NCBI GenBank assembly: GCA_934757845.1
Contig: CAKVLQ010000006.1
Span: 1 to 64,000, forward strand
Length of the DNA: 64,000 nt
Direction: 5' to 3'
Source of the DNA: an uncultured Clostridia bacterium
GTDB taxonomy: Bacteria > Bacillota > Clostridia > Christensenellales > UBA1242
A program made the position numbers and the translations under genes. Of the stretch, positions 35,185 through 44,324 are shown piece by piece. How positions within the stretch are numbered: position 1 is the first letter of the stretch; each line of letters begins with the position of its first letter. Under the pieces are notes generated by a model that saw only the letters and a program-made list of their open reading frames with translations, searched no databases and was not told the origin of the DNA.

Positions 35185-38100
35185 TTATACTCAAAATCAA
35201 CTTGAAGCAATAAATTATTTTGATAGCGATTTAATTATTTCGGCATCGGCTGGAAGTGGTAAGACGCAAGTTTTGCTTGAAAAAGTGGTTAATTTAATAT
35301 CAAAAGGCTATAAAATTGAAGATATGCTGGTGGTTACATTTACTAATCTTGCATCAAGCGAAATGAAAACAAAACTTGAAAATATGCTTGAAGCAAAATT
35401 TTGTGAAACAAAAGACATCAAATTTTTTGATGCTCTTAAAGATTTGAATACAAGCGATATTTCAACTATACATTCATTTTGTCAAAAAATTATAAAAAAA
35501 TATTATTATTGTATTAATGTTGACCCAAATTTTGAAATAAAAGACGATAATTTTTTGTTTTATCTTAAAAATTTGGCTTTAGACCAAACTTTTAAACAAT
35601 TTTTAAATACGCAAGATGAAGAATTTGTAAATTTGTCAAACCTATTTGTTTTTAAGCGAGATTATAAATTGTTTAAAGAAGAAATTTTGGCTTTTTATGA
35701 ATTTTTGGTTAGTAAACCAAACAAATATGACTTTATAAAAAATATAATAAATCAAAACTATGAAACTAATATTGATAAAAATGTTTTGTTTGACAAGTTT
35801 AGGGTATATTGCCAAAAAGTTTTTGAAAATTTGAAGCAACAAGTTTTGTGCTTAAAAACCAAAAGCAATCAAATTTCAAATGAAAAACTTGATTTTTTGT
35901 GTGATGAAATTTTAAATTTAATGAATTTTGATTTTTCAACTAGCCAAAAGTTTATAAAAACATTTTTAAATGATTTTGTATTTCCACGAATTATGATTTC
36001 AAGCAAAAGCGAAGTTGAAGCAGTTATGCTTAAAGAAGATTTGCAAAAATGCGTTAAGCAAATAAAAGACTTTGTTAAAGAAATTAAAAGTGTTTTTTGT
36101 TTTGAAAAAATTGAAGATTTGAATGTTGATATTGAAAAAAGCAAAAAACTTTTAATCAAGTTTGTTGAAGTGGTTGAAACTTTTGAAGAAAACTTTAAAA
36201 ACATGAAACTAAAATATAATTGTTTAGATTTTAACGACCTTGAAGTTTTGACGCTTAAATTATTTGAAAATCAAAGTGTGTTAAATGAAATTTCAAAAAA
36301 ATATAAGTTTATTTTTGTTGACGAATATCAAGATACAAACCTTGTTCAAGAAGAAATTTTGCAAAAAATATCCAAAAATTCAAAACGCATTATGGTTGGA
36401 GATTTGAAACAAAGCATTTATGCGTTTAGAGAATGCAATCCAAAAATTTTGAATGATAAAATGAAAGATTTTAAAACCAATAATTTGGGAAAAGTTATTG
36501 AACTTAACAAAAATTTTAGAAGCAGATTTGAAATTTTAGATTTTTCTAACAACATTTTTTCAAATTTGATGCGAAAAGAAAATTGTGATTATGAATATAA
36601 AACAAGTGGAATGTTTGTTTGTGGAAGGAAAGAGGAGAGTGATGACAAAACTCCTATTGAAATTTTGGCTCTTAACAAAGAAAGCGAAAATTTTGAACAA
36701 TTAAAACATAATGAAAATTTGCTTGTTTTGAACGCTATTAATAATTTGCTTGAAAAGACTATTGTTGAAAATGGCGTTAGACGAAAATTAACTTATTCGG
36801 ACATTGCAATTATTTCAAGAAAGCGAAGTGCGAAATTTAATTCGCTTTGCAAATTTTTGGAAGAAAATAAAGTGCCAACTAATGTTAAGTTTTTTGAAAA
36901 AATTTATAGTTCATTTGAAGTTAAACTTATATTTGCTTATCTAAAACTAATTAACAATTTTGATGACGACATTGCCCTGGTTAGCGTTTTGAAAAATATT
37001 TATGATTTTAGTGATAATGAAATTATTACCATAAAAACTAATACCACTTTAATAAAAAGTGTTTTGAATTATAATAAAAATGATGAAATTTTGAAAAAAA
37101 TTAACAAATTTTTTGAAGATTTGCACAAATTTGAAAGTTTGGCATTTGAAAAAGATGTTAAAAGTTTGATTTTGGAAATTATTAAGCAAACAAAACTTGA
37201 CCTTATTTTGTTAAAACATTTTGGCAAAATATCTGCTAGCAGGCTTGAAGTTTTTTTAACTAGCATTCAAGAAAACCAATTTAACCTTAATGAATTTTTA
37301 AATTATTCAAGCAAAATTGTTGATAAGAATTTTGAAGTGAGAAAGGTTGATGGGGAAAACAGCGTTGTTTGTGATACTTTTCACAGCACAAAAGGACTTG
37401 AATATAATGCTGTAATTATTGCCTTTGCGGGGGACGGGATTTTTTCTAAAAATAAATCTAATCTTATTTATAATGCAAATTTGGGTGTTGGAATTTATAA
37501 TTTTGATGAAGAAAACCGAACAAAAAGCCCAAATATTGTTTATTCGATGATAAAAATTTTGAATAGGCAAGAAGAATTTAATGAAGAAAGCAGGCTTTGC
37601 TATGTTGCATTAACAAGGGCAAAAAATTTTATGACAATTTGTGGCGTTGAAAAAGCAAGCAATTTGAAGACCGAAACCAATCCGCTTAACTTTTTGAGTT
37701 TTTCAAGTTATTTGAGTTTGATTTGTTCAAATGGTTTAAAAAACTATGTTAATCTTCAAATTGTTGATGAAAAGTCAAACTTATTTAAAAATGAAAATGA
37801 TGATTTGCAAAAAGAAAAAGCAAACGAAATTATTAATTTAGACTATAAAGTTTTTGATAATTTGTTTAATAAAGAATATTCTTTTAATAGCAGTGAATTT
37901 ATTCAACTTAAAAACAGTGTTACAAGTTTAAGTGAAGAAGATAATTTAATTTATAATATAACTAATTTTAAAGTAACCGACAACGACAATGAAGATTATA
38001 TTGCGGTTGGAAATGCTTATCACCACACATTTGAAAAACTGCCTTTTTCATTAAAAAGCAAGGTTGAAGTTCATAACAAAATTATAAGTTTGATTGAAAA

Positions 38101-38488
38101 TGGTGAACTAGAAGAAAATGTTTATAGTTATATTGACGATGAAAAAATTTTTAAGGCAATATCTCAAATTTCAAAATTGATTGATAAAAATGACAAAATT
38201 TTTAAAGAAAAAGTTTTTTTAATGAATATTAAATATAAAGATATTGTTGGAAAGAATATTGACGATAAAATTTTAATTCAGGGAATTATTGACCTTATGG
38301 TTGAAAAAGAAGATGAAATTATTTTGATTGACTATAAAACGAGTAGGTTAAATGATATTAATTTAATAAAAAAATATAGTTTGCAATTATCTCTTTATGA
38401 AAAAGCAATAAGTGAAAAGTTTGCTGGAAAAAAGATTTCTAAATTTATTTATTCAATTTTTTTGGATAAACTGATTAATGTTGTTTAA
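35177..38488 (+). CDS. addA: helicase-nuclease subunit AddA
   Basis: 1103 residues. UvrD-type helicase with Walker A A-S-A-G-S-G-K-T30, V-V-T-F-T-N, Walker B F-V-D-E-Y-Q-D-T and F-H-S-T-K-G-L-E. The helicase motif A-L-T-R-A is also present. A C-terminal PD-(D/E)XK nuclease follows (H-H-T-F-E near 950, I-D1052-Y-K1054). Somewhat shorter than B. subtilis AddA (about 1230). ATG 35177 has AAGGAA 7 nt upstream, better than the adjacent TTG. Coupled to addB. Confidence 0.93.
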   Translation: MINYTQNQLEAINYFDSDLIISASAGSGKTQVLLEKVVNLISKGYKIEDMLVVTFTNLASSEMKTKLENMLEAKFCETKDIKFFDALKDLNTSDISTIHSFCQKIIKKYYYCINVDPNFEIKDDNFLFYLKNLALDQTFKQFLNTQDEEFVNLSNLFVFKRDYKLFKEEILAFYEFLVSKPNKYDFIKNIINQNYETNIDKNVLFDKFRVYCQKVFENLKQQVLCLKTKSNQISNEKLDFLCDEILNLMNFDFSTSQKFIKTFLNDFVFPRIMISSKSEVEAVMLKEDLQKCVKQIKDFVKEIKSVFCFEKIEDLNVDIEKSKKLLIKFVEVVETFEENFKNMKLKYNCLDFNDLEVLTLKLFENQSVLNEISKKYKFIFVDEYQDTNLVQEEILQKISKNSKRIMVGDLKQSIYAFRECNPKILNDKMKDFKTNNLGKVIELNKNFRSRFEILDFSNNIFSNLMRKENCDYEYKTSGMFVCGRKEESDDKTPIEILALNKESENFEQLKHNENLLVLNAINNLLEKTIVENGVRRKLTYSDIAIISRKRSAKFNSLCKFLEENKVPTNVKFFEKIYSSFEVKLIFAYLKLINNFDDDIALVSVLKNIYDFSDNEIITIKTNTTLIKSVLNYNKNDEILKKINKFFEDLHKFESLAFEKDVKSLILEIIKQTKLDLILLKHFGKISASRLEVFLTSIQENQFNLNEFLNYSSKIVDKNFEVRKVDGENSVVCDTFHSTKGLEYNAVIIAFAGDGIFSKNKSNLIYNANLGVGIYNFDEENRTKSPNIVYSMIKILNRQEEFNEESRLCYVALTRAKNFMTICGVEKASNLKTETNPLNFLSFSSYLSLICSNGLKNYVNLQIVDEKSNLFKNENDDLQKEKANEIINLDYKVFDNLFNKEYSFNSSEFIQLKNSVTSLSEEDNLIYNITNFKVTDNDNEDYIAVGNAYHHTFEKLPFSLKSKVEVHNKIISLIENGELEENVYSYIDDEKIFKAISQISKLIDKNDKIFKEKVFLMNIKYKDIVGKNIDDKILIQGIIDLMVEKEDEIILIDYKTSRLNDINLIKKYSLQLSLYEKAISEKFAGKKISKFIYSIFLDKLINVV

Positions 38489-38492
38489 TTGT

Positions 38493-38521
38493 TTGACAAA
38501 AAATTTTGAAAATTTTATAAT
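38493..38521 (+). promoter_or_regulatory. consensus promoter of the coiled-coil membrane protein gene
   Basis: Perfect TTGACA (38493-38498), 17-nt spacer, perfect TATAAT (38516-38521), about 50 nt before the ATG. Its strength suggests an abundant product. Confidence 0.8.
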
Positions 38522-38571
38522 AAGAAAAATGTTTAAAGTTTTAAAACATTAAAACACAAAAGGGGAATTTT

Positions 38572-40713
38572 ATGAAATTATTGTTAAGCAATTTTTGGGA
38601 CACTGTTGTTAATACATTTTCAAATATTTTTGTTTCAATAGGGCAAACATTAAGAGATAACGCACTTGTTGCTGTTATAACTTTTGCAATTTTGCTTGGG
38701 CTTATTATTTATCGAATTATCAAAAGTCGATATTCAACAGAAATTAAAACTTACAAGGCTATTACAAAAATAAACGAATATCTTGCAAAAAATCCGTTTA
38801 TCACTGACGACAATCTTGTTGAGTTTAATAGGCTTATGATGAGAGCACCAAAAACATTAAGATTTCAGTGGCAAAGATATATTATAAATCGTGATAAAAA
38901 ACCAAGTGATTTTTTAAGCGAAGAAAATTGTATTTCAAAGCCTATAAGAACTAATAGTTATAAACAAGGGCTAAAAAACTTTAAAATGAGTTTATTCCTT
39001 CTTTGCAGTTTTAGTGCAATTTTTGTTGTGGCATCACAAGTTATTGCTGGAACTAGCAATGATGGAATTGTTCCAACACTTATTTTAAGTTTAACAACAC
39101 CAGTGCTTACATTCTTTGTTGGATATATTTATCTAATATTTGGAAATATACTTTATAACGCTGTTATGACCGATTTGTTTTATAGTTTTACAAACTTTCA
39201 AAAAGCCATTGACAGAGCGGTTATTAATTTGCCAGAAGCCATTGACTATGAAATTATTTTTACTCCAAAAGAAATTCAAAACAATATTCCCGCTCTTCAA
39301 GAATTTTTGGAACAACGTGCACTTTATGACGAAGAGCAATTAAGAAAAGCACAAGAAAGTGAAGTTGAACATGAATCATACAACTTTGACGAACTTGGCG
39401 TTGATGGAAGCCTTGTTATGCAAAGGGCTTTGAAAGAAAGTGAAACATATTTGGGCAACCGAAGACGACTGCTTGCTGAAATTGATACTATTCAAACTGA
39501 AAAAGCTTCTGTTACAAAAGATTTTGACGAAGAAAACAAAAACTATCAACGAAATTTGCGTGATATTAGAGAAGAAATTTCAAGTTTGAAAGCAAAAATT
39601 GAAACCGTTACAAACGAAATTACACGAAGTTCTTTAAGGCGTCAACAATCAGCAGAGGTTGAAAAAGAACAAAATATTGAAAAAGAAATTGAGAAAGCAA
39701 CAAATAAATTTAATGCAAGAATTGAAAAACTTAATGCAGAAATTGATAAAAAGAGAAAAGAGATTGACGAAAGCAAAATTGTTGCAGAAAAATCTCTTAC
39801 TGACGAATTTAGGCATTTTTCGGATAAAACATTTAAAGATTTGAAAAAGATTGCCGACAATGAAGTTAAAGAAAAAATTGATAATTTAACAAATGACAAT
39901 AACGCACTAGCGCATGAACTTGAAGAAAAAGACAAAATGATGGCAGAAAAACTTTCTCTTTATGAAGACAAAGCACAAAATTATGATAGTTTGAATGCCG
40001 AAGTTCAAGAAAACAGGCTTGTTATTGACGATTTGAAAAATCAAATTAGTTCATTAAATGATGACCTAGAAGCAAGAAATCAAGAGATTTTTGAAGTTAA
40101 ACAAGAACTTGAAAGCCGAAAACGGGAAATTATCAAAAAAGACGAAACTATTGATAACTTTAAAAAGAAAAAGGCTGTTGAAGTTTATAGATATTTTGAT
40201 GCTAATGGAACTGAATTCTATTTTGACGACAATGAAAATGCTTATTATCTTGATGCTGATGGCAATGCTGTTTATTATGATACGCCAGCAAAACCTGTTG
40301 AAGAAAATGCTGAAATTGAACCAGAAGAGAATGCAACAATTTTAACTGAAAATGAAAATTCCGAAAATACAAATTCTGAAAATGAAAATGTTGAAAGCGA
40401 AAATAATGTAGAGCCTGTTGAAATTGAAGAAGAAGTTAAACCAAAAAAGAAAAAAGGAAAAAAATCAAAAAAGGCTGAAGAAGAAGTTAAAGAAGAAATT
40501 GAACAAACAGCACCAGAAGGTGAAGAAATCTTCAATGAAAGCAATGATGAAAATGCTGAAAATGAAAACGAAAATGAAGAGAATAAAGAACCAGAAGGCT
40601 ATAAAGGCATTCAAGACACTTTGAATAAACTTGCGAAAGCTGCCGAAGAAAAAATGAAAGAAAATGCTGATAAAAAAGAAGAACAAACTTCAAAAAAGAA
40701 AAAGAAAAAATAA
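38572..40713 (+). CDS. multi-pass membrane protein with long coiled coil and acidic tail
   Basis: 713 residues, not assigned to a known family. One membrane helix at about 30-50, a pair at about 135-195, then an unbroken coiled coil at about 255-535. A short Y/F-D-x-N/D-G repeat follows (about 540-570; Y-R-Y-F-D-A-N-G, Y-Y-L-D-A-D-G, Y-Y-D), like OCRE-type aromatic repeats. The tail is Glu/Asn-rich with K-K-K-K-G-K-K-S-K-K blocks and ends in six Lys. ATG with AGGGGAA upstream; own consensus promoter and terminator. Topology recalls MotA/ExbB-type proteins fused to a coiled coil, but I see no diagnostic motif. Probably a structural envelope or cytoskeleton-like element. Confidence 0.65.
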   Translation: MKLLLSNFWDTVVNTFSNIFVSIGQTLRDNALVAVITFAILLGLIIYRIIKSRYSTEIKTYKAITKINEYLAKNPFITDDNLVEFNRLMMRAPKTLRFQWQRYIINRDKKPSDFLSEENCISKPIRTNSYKQGLKNFKMSLFLLCSFSAIFVVASQVIAGTSNDGIVPTLILSLTTPVLTFFVGYIYLIFGNILYNAVMTDLFYSFTNFQKAIDRAVINLPEAIDYEIIFTPKEIQNNIPALQEFLEQRALYDEEQLRKAQESEVEHESYNFDELGVDGSLVMQRALKESETYLGNRRRLLAEIDTIQTEKASVTKDFDEENKNYQRNLRDIREEISSLKAKIETVTNEITRSSLRRQQSAEVEKEQNIEKEIEKATNKFNARIEKLNAEIDKKRKEIDESKIVAEKSLTDEFRHFSDKTFKDLKKIADNEVKEKIDNLTNDNNALAHELEEKDKMMAEKLSLYEDKAQNYDSLNAEVQENRLVIDDLKNQISSLNDDLEARNQEIFEVKQELESRKREIIKKDETIDNFKKKKAVEVYRYFDANGTEFYFDDNENAYYLDADGNAVYYDTPAKPVEENAEIEPEENATILTENENSENTNSENENVESENNVEPVEIEEEVKPKKKKGKKSKKAEEEVKEEIEQTAPEGEEIFNESNDENAENENENEENKEPEGYKGIQDTLNKLAKAAEEKMKENADKKEEQTSKKKKKK

Positions 40714-40766
40714 TTAATTAAATTTGTAAAAAAAAATATGAATTTTGTTTGATTATTTATAAAATA

Positions 40767-40790
40767 AAAAACGCCAGTTGGCGTTTTTTT
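40767..40790 (+). terminator. intrinsic terminator
   Basis: Stem AAAAACGCC/GGCGTTTTT, loop AGTT, T-run. Confidence 0.85.
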
Positions 40791-40917
40791 TGTGATAATA
40801 ATGTTTTTTAAAATTAATAAAAGATATGAAAAGTAGGGAAATTAAAATTAACTTTTTAAACATAATAAATGTTTTAAAATAAATTAAATAATTAAAGTAA
40901 TTTGCTAAATCTCAATT

Positions 40918-41568
40918 TTATTGTTGCTTTAATGAACCGCTTTTCATGCTATAAATTTGTTGAACATTTAAAACCGATGTTAGATATTCATTAGACTTAT
41001 TTAAGGCATATATTATACTTGCATCTTTGCTTAAATTCTCACTTAAAACTTGGGCGATTTTTTTGTTTGTTATTTGGTCAAATTTGAAAATATCATCAAT
41101 TAGATATATATCTGCATCTCGAAGCAAACTTCTTGCAATGTTGATTATTGCTTTTTCATTGTCGGACAATTTTTTAATTTTTTCTTCTTTAAGGCCTTCA
41201 ACCCCAAGAGAATCTAAAGCCCGATTAATTTTTTTGTTTATCATTTCTTCAGAAAAGCCACGAATTTTTAGGGGATAAGCAAGATTATAGTGGACTGTTT
41301 TGTTATTAAAAAATATTGGAGTTGCTGAAAGATAAACAAGGTTTAGGTCTTTTTTGAAATTTATGTTTTTTAGATTGGTTTTGTTAAGATAAATTTCACC
41401 TTTGTTATAGTTTTCAAGCCCGCAGATTGTGCGAAGAAGCGTTGTTTTGCCACTTTCAGGCTCTCCAACAATGGCAACCTTTTCAGCGTCATTTACGGTT
41501 AAATTGATGTTATAAAGTGCGTAATATTCTTTTATATAATTTAGATATAAGTTTTTAATTTCAATCAT
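40918..41568 (-). CDS. ABC-type ATPase with degenerate motifs
   Basis: 216 residues of ABC nucleotide-binding fold. Walker A is kept (G35-E-P-E-S-G-K-T42). The signature is L134-S-D-N-E rather than L-S-G-G-Q, Walker B ends D158-D159 instead of D-E, the Q-loop Gln is replaced (Y-L-S-A-T), and the H-loop His is replaced by Asn (A-L-N-K). Nucleotide binding is plausible but hydrolysis doubtful. Start at 41568 (MIEIKN) has AAAGGAG upstream; the longer frame has no ribosome site. No permease is adjacent, so the partner is unknown; it may be regulatory. Confidence 0.7.
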   Translation of the reverse strand: MIEIKNLYLNYIKEYYALYNINLTVNDAEKVAIVGEPESGKTTLLRTICGLENYNKGEIYLNKTNLKNINFKKDLNLVYLSATPIFFNNKTVHYNLAYPLKIRGFSEEMINKKINRALDSLGVEGLKEEKIKKLSDNEKAIINIARSLLRDADIYLIDDIFKFDQITNKKIAQVLSENLSKDASIIYALNKSNEYLTSVLNVQQIYSMKSGSLKQQ

Positions 41569-41747
41569 AAAAACTCCTTTAAAGATGATTTTTGTTTGTG
41601 ATAATTTTGTTAATGATATAAACAAATAATACAATTTTTTTGCTAATTTTTCAACAAAAATGGCACTAAAACTTTTTTTTGTTAAAATTGTGGGGTATAA
41701 TGTTGTCGAATTAAAAATTATTTGCAAAATGCTTGATGTTTTTAATT

Positions 41748-43409
41748 CTAATAACTGGTTATTATTTTATTTTTTGATTTATCTTTTTTAAATTTTATAG
41801 CAATAATAATTAAAACAATTATGCAAATTGTGCTTAAAATTATGGTTAGGGGGATTGTAAAATTGTTTTGTGGTGTGATGAATTTTGAATCTATAAATCC
41901 CGTTGTGATTTGATTTTGAAACATAAATTCAATTTGGGCCGTTGTGCCGTCATTTGAAATTAATTTTACATTAATTTGATTTGAAAATTCTGTTAAAATT
42001 TTGGTTTTTTGTGCATCGTTATAAATTATAACATTTTGACCTTTAAAAGGTGATATAGTTGCGTTTGTTATTAAATAAGAATTTATATATTTATAATTTT
42101 CATCAATTAATTCAAAATTTTTAACATAAACAACAGATTCTTCAAGGTTTATTTCATAAAATAATTCGTCATTTATTGTTATTAATTTTGAACTTTGATA
42201 AGTTTTGTTTTGTGAAAGAGCGGAGATTTTAAAACTTTCATTGCTGTTTGGATATTTATAATAATAAACATCATTTCTTGTTGGAATTAATGAAAGATTT
42301 TGGTCAGGGAATTCTTGTTTTGTTAGGAATTTTTGTTCAATATATCCAAAATAGTTTTGAGATGCTGACTTATAAAGCACATAACAAAAATTGGTTTCAA
42401 AAGAATTTGAGTTTGCAAGCAAAATAACTTGTTGATTTTGCTCTATTTGCAAAATTGTTTTGTTTGAATATGGGCTGTTTAACAAAGATATATTTTGAGT
42501 TGTAAGTTGAATTTCTGCCGAAGATGAAAGAGGAATTTTGTCAAAGGCGTTAACAGGAGGCTCTTGATTTTCTATGTTTGTTGCAAAGTTTTCAATCGTT
42601 TCAATTTTTCCATTATAAAGAGAAAAAATTGTGCCTGTTTCTAAATTTATTGAGTAATAATTTCCGTTTTCTATTTGTTTTGAATCGGTTAGAGTTAAAT
42701 TTGCATTATATTTTTCTATTTTATCTTCAAAAACCACATACACAAAGTTTTTTGCATCTGAAAAAATTGCTTTTGGAGTGCTGTCAAGTGTGATTGAAAT
42801 GTCTTTGATTGAAAGAGAATTTTGATTTTGAATTGCAAAATCTTTTGTGCTGTTTAAAAAGGTAAATTTCGCGTTTTCTGAAACTGAAGTTTGAGATATA
42901 ATTTCAAAATTTGGGAGTGTAGAATTTGCTTTTAAAATTAAATTCAAAGAACTGTCAAGAAGATATACATTTGAATATATGTCTGATGTAATGTCGGTTA
43001 TATTTTCAAGCGATTTTAAAGAAGTTTGAGAAGATGAAGGCATTTGTATTGTCCTTACTTCATTTATAAACTTAAAATCATTTGAATAAAACAAAAGTTT
43101 GTTTAGGTTTTTGTCATAAATTACAATTTCGCCATTTTTTAGTATTAATAGATTTTGAACTTGTGTGTATTGCGAAGTTTGGTCTCCGATTGCACTAAAA
43201 CTTGATGTTGTTCCATTGTTATAGTGAATGATTTGTTGTGTTTCTGTGTTAAGGCAATAAAATTCAGTTTCACTTTGTATAACAAAATTTGAACATATTG
43301 AAATGTCTAAATTTTCAATTTCATAACTATCTGCAAAAACAGCCACCATTGATATTGGGGCAATAAGCAGAGCCAAGGTTAAGAAAAATAATGAAATATA
43401 TTTTTTCAT
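41748..43409 (-). CDS. exported, C-terminally anchored protein with SH3b-like domains
   Basis: 553 residues: signal peptide (1-26, cleavage after V-F-A), a beta-rich region with repeated I-x-x-Y/L-x-N turns (30-290) that may be a propeller, and two SH3b-like domains. The domains lie at about 297-365 (I-S-L-L-N-S-P-Y ... Y-F-G-Y-I-E) and 445-510 (I-I-Y-N-D-A ... G-F-I-D). A membrane helix (about 517-538) and a basic tail end the protein. SH3b domains often bind peptidoglycan. Start chosen at 43409, where a TGTTATAAT box ends 6 nt upstream. Distant relative of the gene at 44325. Confidence 0.7.
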   Translation of the reverse strand: MKKYISLFFLTLALLIAPISMVAVFADSYEIENLDISICSNFVIQSETEFYCLNTETQQIIHYNNGTTSSFSAIGDQTSQYTQVQNLLILKNGEIVIYDKNLNKLLFYSNDFKFINEVRTIQMPSSSQTSLKSLENITDITSDIYSNVYLLDSSLNLILKANSTLPNFEIISQTSVSENAKFTFLNSTKDFAIQNQNSLSIKDISITLDSTPKAIFSDAKNFVYVVFEDKIEKYNANLTLTDSKQIENGNYYSINLETGTIFSLYNGKIETIENFATNIENQEPPVNAFDKIPLSSSAEIQLTTQNISLLNSPYSNKTILQIEQNQQVILLANSNSFETNFCYVLYKSASQNYFGYIEQKFLTKQEFPDQNLSLIPTRNDVYYYKYPNSNESFKISALSQNKTYQSSKLITINDELFYEINLEESVVYVKNFELIDENYKYINSYLITNATISPFKGQNVIIYNDAQKTKILTEFSNQINVKLISNDGTTAQIEFMFQNQITTGFIDSKFITPQNNFTIPLTIILSTICIIVLIIIAIKFKKDKSKNKIITSY

Positions 43410-43415
43410 AATTAT

Positions 43416-43424
43416 ATTATAACA
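43416..43424 (-). promoter_or_regulatory. extended -10 box of the SH3b-like gene, leaderless geometry
   Basis: On the minus strand TGTTATAAT is followed by ATAATT and ATG. No convincing -35 is seen. Confidence 0.6.
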
Positions 43425-43560
43425 AATATATTTATAAAAGTATATATTTTTTTTAAAATTAACAAAATTAAACAAATTTTTGAGTTTTAATATTTGAGTT
43501 TGTGCAGTTTATTTCTAAAGAAGAAATTGCTAAAAACCCTAAAAGTCGATTTTTAAAAGT

Positions 43561-43590
43561 TTTTGTAAAAAAATGTAATTTTTTACAAAA
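43561..43590. repeat. perfect inverted repeat upstream of the regulator promoter
   Basis: TTTTGTAAAAAA and TTTTTTACAAAA, 12-bp perfect arms around ATGTAA, ending 15 nt before the TTGACA at 43606. It could be an operator. It is not placed to terminate either neighbouring gene. Confidence 0.55.
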
Positions 43591-43605
43591 TTTTGGCACT
43601 AAACT

Positions 43606-43635
43606 TTGACATTGTAAAATTTCATACCTTATAAT
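43606..43635 (+). promoter_or_regulatory. promoter of the sigma/ArpU-like regulator
   Basis: Perfect TTGACA (43606-43611), 18-nt spacer, perfect TATAAT (43630-43635), about 55 nt before the ATG. Confidence 0.75.
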
Positions 43636-43689
43636 TATTGCGTAAGGCAAAGAAAATTGCTTTAAAACGCAAGGATTTAGGAGGGCGTA

Positions 43690-44244
43690 ATGAGAATAAA
43701 AGTTTGGAGTAAAACTCTGCTTAATGTTTATGATTGTTTGTTTAATTTGACAAATGAAATTGATAAAATCGTTGAAAATTTTGCACTTAATAGTTGCAAT
43801 TTTTATGGGTTTAACAAAACATTTCAAGACATTCAAAAAATTATTGATTTGACTGATAGGAAGGTAACACTTATTAATGTAAAAGTGCTTATTGAAAATA
43901 TTTTGCTAGACCTTGACGATGTGTCATGCAAAATTTTAACACTTAAATTTGTGGACAAAATGCCACACGATATGGTGATGGAAGTTTTAAATATTAAAAG
44001 ACGCACTTATTTTAGAAAATACAACGAGGCAGTTAGTAGTTTTGCTTGCAAACTTTTAACAATGGGGTTTGATGAAGAAAAAATTATAAAATTAATTAAA
44101 AATGAAAAATGGATTTTGTTTTTGTTTAATGAATATTTTGAAAAAGAAACTTCAAAAAAACAAGAACCAGAAATTTCAAATTCTAGCATATTAAGTTTGG
44201 CTATTCATAATTATAAACTTAACAGAAAATATAGTTATGTTTAG
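43690..44244 (+). CDS. sigma-region-4/ArpU-like transcriptional regulator
   Basis: 184 residues. Residues about 75-118 (L-D-D-V-S-C-K-I-L-T-L-K-F-V-D ... I-K-R-R-T-Y-F-R-K-Y-N-E-A) have the layout of a sigma-70 region 4 helix-turn-helix, as in ArpU/DUF1492 phage late regulators. There is no region 2. Start is ATG with AGGAGGG 5 nt upstream. It precedes the terminase operon by 0.9 kb, with one opposite-strand gene between, so control of the phage cassette is an attractive inference. Confidence 0.6.
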   Translation: MRIKVWSKTLLNVYDCLFNLTNEIDKIVENFALNSCNFYGFNKTFQDIQKIIDLTDRKVTLINVKVLIENILLDLDDVSCKILTLKFVDKMPHDMVMEVLNIKRRTYFRKYNEAVSSFACKLLTMGFDEEKIIKLIKNEKWILFLFNEYFEKETSKKQEPEISNSSILSLAIHNYKLNRKYSYV

Positions 44245-44324
44245 TGAAATAGATTTTATTAAAGTTTTTTAAATTTTTAGTTTTATAAGTTATAAAAATT
44301 TGAATAAAAATGCTAACAAAGTTA

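Noticed and set aside
40275..40544. minus-strand Ser/Phe-rich ORF opposite the acidic tail
   Set aside because: Mirror of a Glu/Asn-rich low-complexity region, a typical artefact.
38572..40713. ZorA-like anti-phage motor protein
   Set aside because: Only the membrane-plus-coiled-coil layout matches; no ZorB-like partner or helicase/nuclease genes are adjacent.
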